Below are positions 62,529 to 64,000 of a DNA stretch of 64,000 nt, one piece after another; the stretch's first letter is position 1; each line of letters opens with the position of its first letter. The notes under the pieces were generated by a model that saw nothing but the letters and a program-made list of their open reading frames with translations, was not told where the DNA came from and made no database searches. The translations under genes were made by a program, and so were the position numbers. The stretch covers positions 806,001 to 870,000 of the forward strand of contig JADJPM010000004.1 of assembly GCA_016713245.1 (NCBI GenBank). Reading direction: 5' to 3'. The stretch is from Verrucomicrobiaceae bacterium. GTDB lineage: Bacteria > Verrucomicrobiota > Verrucomicrobiia > Verrucomicrobiales > Verrucomicrobiaceae.

Positions 62529-62569
62529 TGACCGCCTAAAGGGACTGAGCCTGCATTTCTCACACTCGT

Positions 62570-62661
62570 TTTCGCCGCAGAGGCGCAAAGGGGCGGAGAA
62601 CGCAGAGTTTCCCATGTGTTTCAACCTCTGCGCCCGCTATCTCTCTGCTTCTCTGCGGCAA
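62570..62661. repeat. Repeat hairpin similar to the one at 51745
   Basis: The left arm CGCCGCAGAGGCGCAAAGG then GGCGGAGAACGCAGAG, and the right arm ACCTCTGCGCCCGC then CTCTCTGCTTCTCTGCGGC, are complementary. The same kind of arms occur at 51745-51824. Nothing else is seen in the 392-base gap between ggt and the lipoprotein gene. Confidence 0.88.
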
Positions 62662-62819
62662 ACAAAGTGTCAGAGACAGCGTGGTGGGTGTCAGAAATGC
62701 GGGTTAGCCGCAACCATGCACTCGGCAGTGGCGAAGAAGGATCGTGGTCTCGTTCACCAGAACGAGAACGATGCTTCGCAATCTGGCGAATGCGCCTACG
62801 CGGACAGCAATCTCCTTTC

Positions 62820-63293
62820 TCAGTTCCGAGCGGCCTGCCACTCGCTCACGCGGCCACTGCGAAAGCTGACGGTGCCAGCAGTGTAGGGCACATAAATCAC
62901 ATCGGTGCCGAAGCCGGGGCCGCCCCATCCACCCCACGCCCCTGGGCCATAGCCCCATGGACCACAGCGGCCGCCGTAGCCGTAACCATAGCCAAATCCG
63001 ACATTCATCGATATCGTGCGCACAGGGCGTTGGCCGAGATAAGTCCACTGCTCGATCTCGCGGCCGCTTTTGCGCCCGGCGGTGGTTTGGTCCGGCGCTC
63101 CCCAGGCGAGGAAGACGGCATCACGCGTCATGCCTTCACGAATGGTGCCTTGGGTGACGAGTTCGCGGTCTTTAGCACTGAGCTGGGTGTAGAGCTGCGG
63201 ATTGCGCTCAATGCGAGCCTGGGGCGAGTTCGAAACGCAACTCGAGAGGAGCAGTGCACTGGCGGACAGAAGAAACAGGAAGGACTTTTGCAT
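62820..63293 (-). CDS. Small lipoprotein with Gly/Tyr-rich region
   Basis: The product is 157 residues. The lipobox LLLSSC follows a signal peptide MQKSFLFLLSASALLLSS, so Cys around position 20 is lipidated. The mature part has QGTIREGMTRDAVFLAWGAPDQ, a BamE/SmpA-like G-M-T-x-(D/E)-x-V...W-G-x-P pattern. A Gly/Tyr/Trp-rich stretch follows (VGFGYGYGYGG, WGYGPGAWGGW). It is presumably an outer-membrane or periplasmic anchored protein. The start at 63293 is chosen by the signal peptide. Confidence 0.82.
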   Translation of the reverse strand: MQKSFLFLLSASALLLSSCVSNSPQARIERNPQLYTQLSAKDRELVTQGTIREGMTRDAVFLAWGAPDQTTAGRKSGREIEQWTYLGQRPVRTISMNVGFGYGYGYGGRCGPWGYGPGAWGGWGGPGFGTDVIYVPYTAGTVSFRSGRVSEWQAARN

Positions 63294-63373
63294 GGTGGCA
63301 CTAGCAGACCACGACGCGCCCCGATTGTTCAAGCAGAAAGTCCGCCCCGATCAATCCAAGCTTTCGATAGGCT

Positions 63374-64000
63374 TCAAGGCTTCGGAGTAGGCGCTGCAGG
63401 AACCGGTGCCGGAAGCGTGGCAGGCACTTGAACGGCGGGAGAAGTGGCCGATTTGGGCACTTCGAGCTTTGGAGCGGCGGAAGCGGGTTTTGCAGGTTCT
63501 AGAGCGGGAGCAGCAGGTTTTGGAGTCGACGGTGTGGCTGCTGGCGGTGCCGAGATGGGAGCGGGAGCCGTGGGTGAGGTGGGCACGCCAGCAGGGGGCT
63601 GGAGCATGGCTGGAGCATCCCCGAGCTTAATCGTGGGGCTGATGCCGCCTTCGACGGAGTTCAGTTTGATGTTCGGCAGGGCAGGGGAGGCTGGAGCCGC
63701 TTTGGGATCAGGTTTTGGTGCGGGCGGAGGATCGACTTCTTTGGTCGGAAGGTTCGCCGCGATCCATTCGAGCCGCGTTTTGCTTTCACCTTCAAAGGCG
63801 GTCACGCCGGGGTATTTGCTGCCAGCCTCTTCGTAGGCTTTTTTGGCTTCCTCTTCCTTGCCATCGGCCCACAGCATATCGCCGAGGCGGAGTTGGGAGA
63901 GCTGGGCGAGCTCGGAGCCAGCCAACTCGGAGATGACACGCTCGTAGGCGGCTTTGGCTTCGCTCTTTTCGCCCATCGCTTCGAGGCGGGTGGCGAGTGT
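63374..64000 (-). CDS. TPR protein, N-terminal part beyond the right edge
   Basis: The frame is open to the window edge and continues a tetratricopeptide repeat (TLATRLEAMGEKSEAKAAYERVI, with the ATG at 63976 internal). A second TPR follows (AQLSQLRLGDMLWADGKEEEAKKAYEEAGSKYPG), then a Pro/Ala-rich disordered tail of about 130 residues (AAPASPALP, TPSTPKPAAPALEPAKPAS). It resembles the tail of tol-pal-type or general TPR periplasmic proteins, but the missing start prevents a firm call. Confidence 0.75.
   Translation of the reverse strand, partial: TLATRLEAMGEKSEAKAAYERVISELAGSELAQLSQLRLGDMLWADGKEEEAKKAYEEAGSKYPGVTAFEGESKTRLEWIAANLPTKEVDPPPAPKPDPKAAPASPALPNIKLNSVEGGISPTIKLGDAPAMLQPPAGVPTSPTAPAPISAPPAATPSTPKPAAPALEPAKPASAAPKLEVPKSATSPAVQVPATLPAPVPAAPTPKP

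Overview
The window looks like a chromosomal segment of a Verrucomicrobiota bacterium (Verrucomicrobiae, Prosthecobacter/Verrucomicrobium-like); this is inferred from protein character and not from a marker gene. It is GC-rich by eye. It carries a secreted type I sulfatase, Tat-type sugar isomerase and oxidoreductase genes, a Rho factor with a long Lys/Ala/Pro-rich N-terminal extension, and very large secreted proteins of the kind common in that phylum. No rRNA, tRNA or CRISPR array was seen.

Layout. 1-3.9 kb: the 3' end of a secreted protein, a short SpoU/RlmB-type rRNA methyltransferase, a sulfatase and a dimethylformamidase-like protein. 4.2-6.6 kb: a DUF4178 / small protein / DUF350 membrane operon. 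6.6-15.3 kb: YqgE, a sugar group (TIM-barrel isomerase, SDR, ROK kinase, SIS isomerase), a MetE-core protein, a HExxH metallopeptidase and a Gfo/Idh/MocA oxidoreductase ending at a strong terminator. 15.3-18 kb: three tandem ~131-bp repeats, a TPP riboswitch and thiC. 18-26.2 kb is an accessory stretch: two membrane proteins of AT-richer composition, a group II intron with its reverse transcriptase, a cupin-like protein, a truncated YhcG/DUF1016 nuclease and a kinase-like orphan. 26.2-38.1 kb: hrpB, ccoG with two small membrane genes, a PA0069-type radical SAM protein, a PagL-like enzyme, a LamG protein, proC and an aminotransferase. 38.2-47.9 kb: dapF and dapA (separated by a four-helix-bundle S23 gene), CSD-DUF1294 and NERD proteins, metY, a MenC-like enolase-superfamily gene, a small BamE-like gene that resembles a lone integron cassette, rho and yebC. 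48.2-60.6 kb: three giant secreted proteins in one leftward run. 60.7-64 kb: gamma-glutamyltransferase, a lipoprotein and a TPR protein cut by the window edge.

The most striking feature is not a gene. At least fifteen places carry short degenerate tandem repeats with a 7-, 8- or 9-nt period. Most are arranged as two complementary arms that can fold into an imperfect hairpin. Each site has its own unit sequence, but the architecture recurs. They lie in intergenic gaps, directly against start codons (DUF350, ROK kinase, thiC, S23), and in two cases inside coding sequence (thiC and the signal-peptide region of a giant protein). One pair of arms flanks the S23 gene between dapF and dapA, giving an ORF-bearing element like the 23S rRNA intervening sequences that encode the same protein family. 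The group II intron lies inside another such inverted repeat. I propose one class of repeat element, with the S23 element as a possible ORF-bearing form; mobility is inference.
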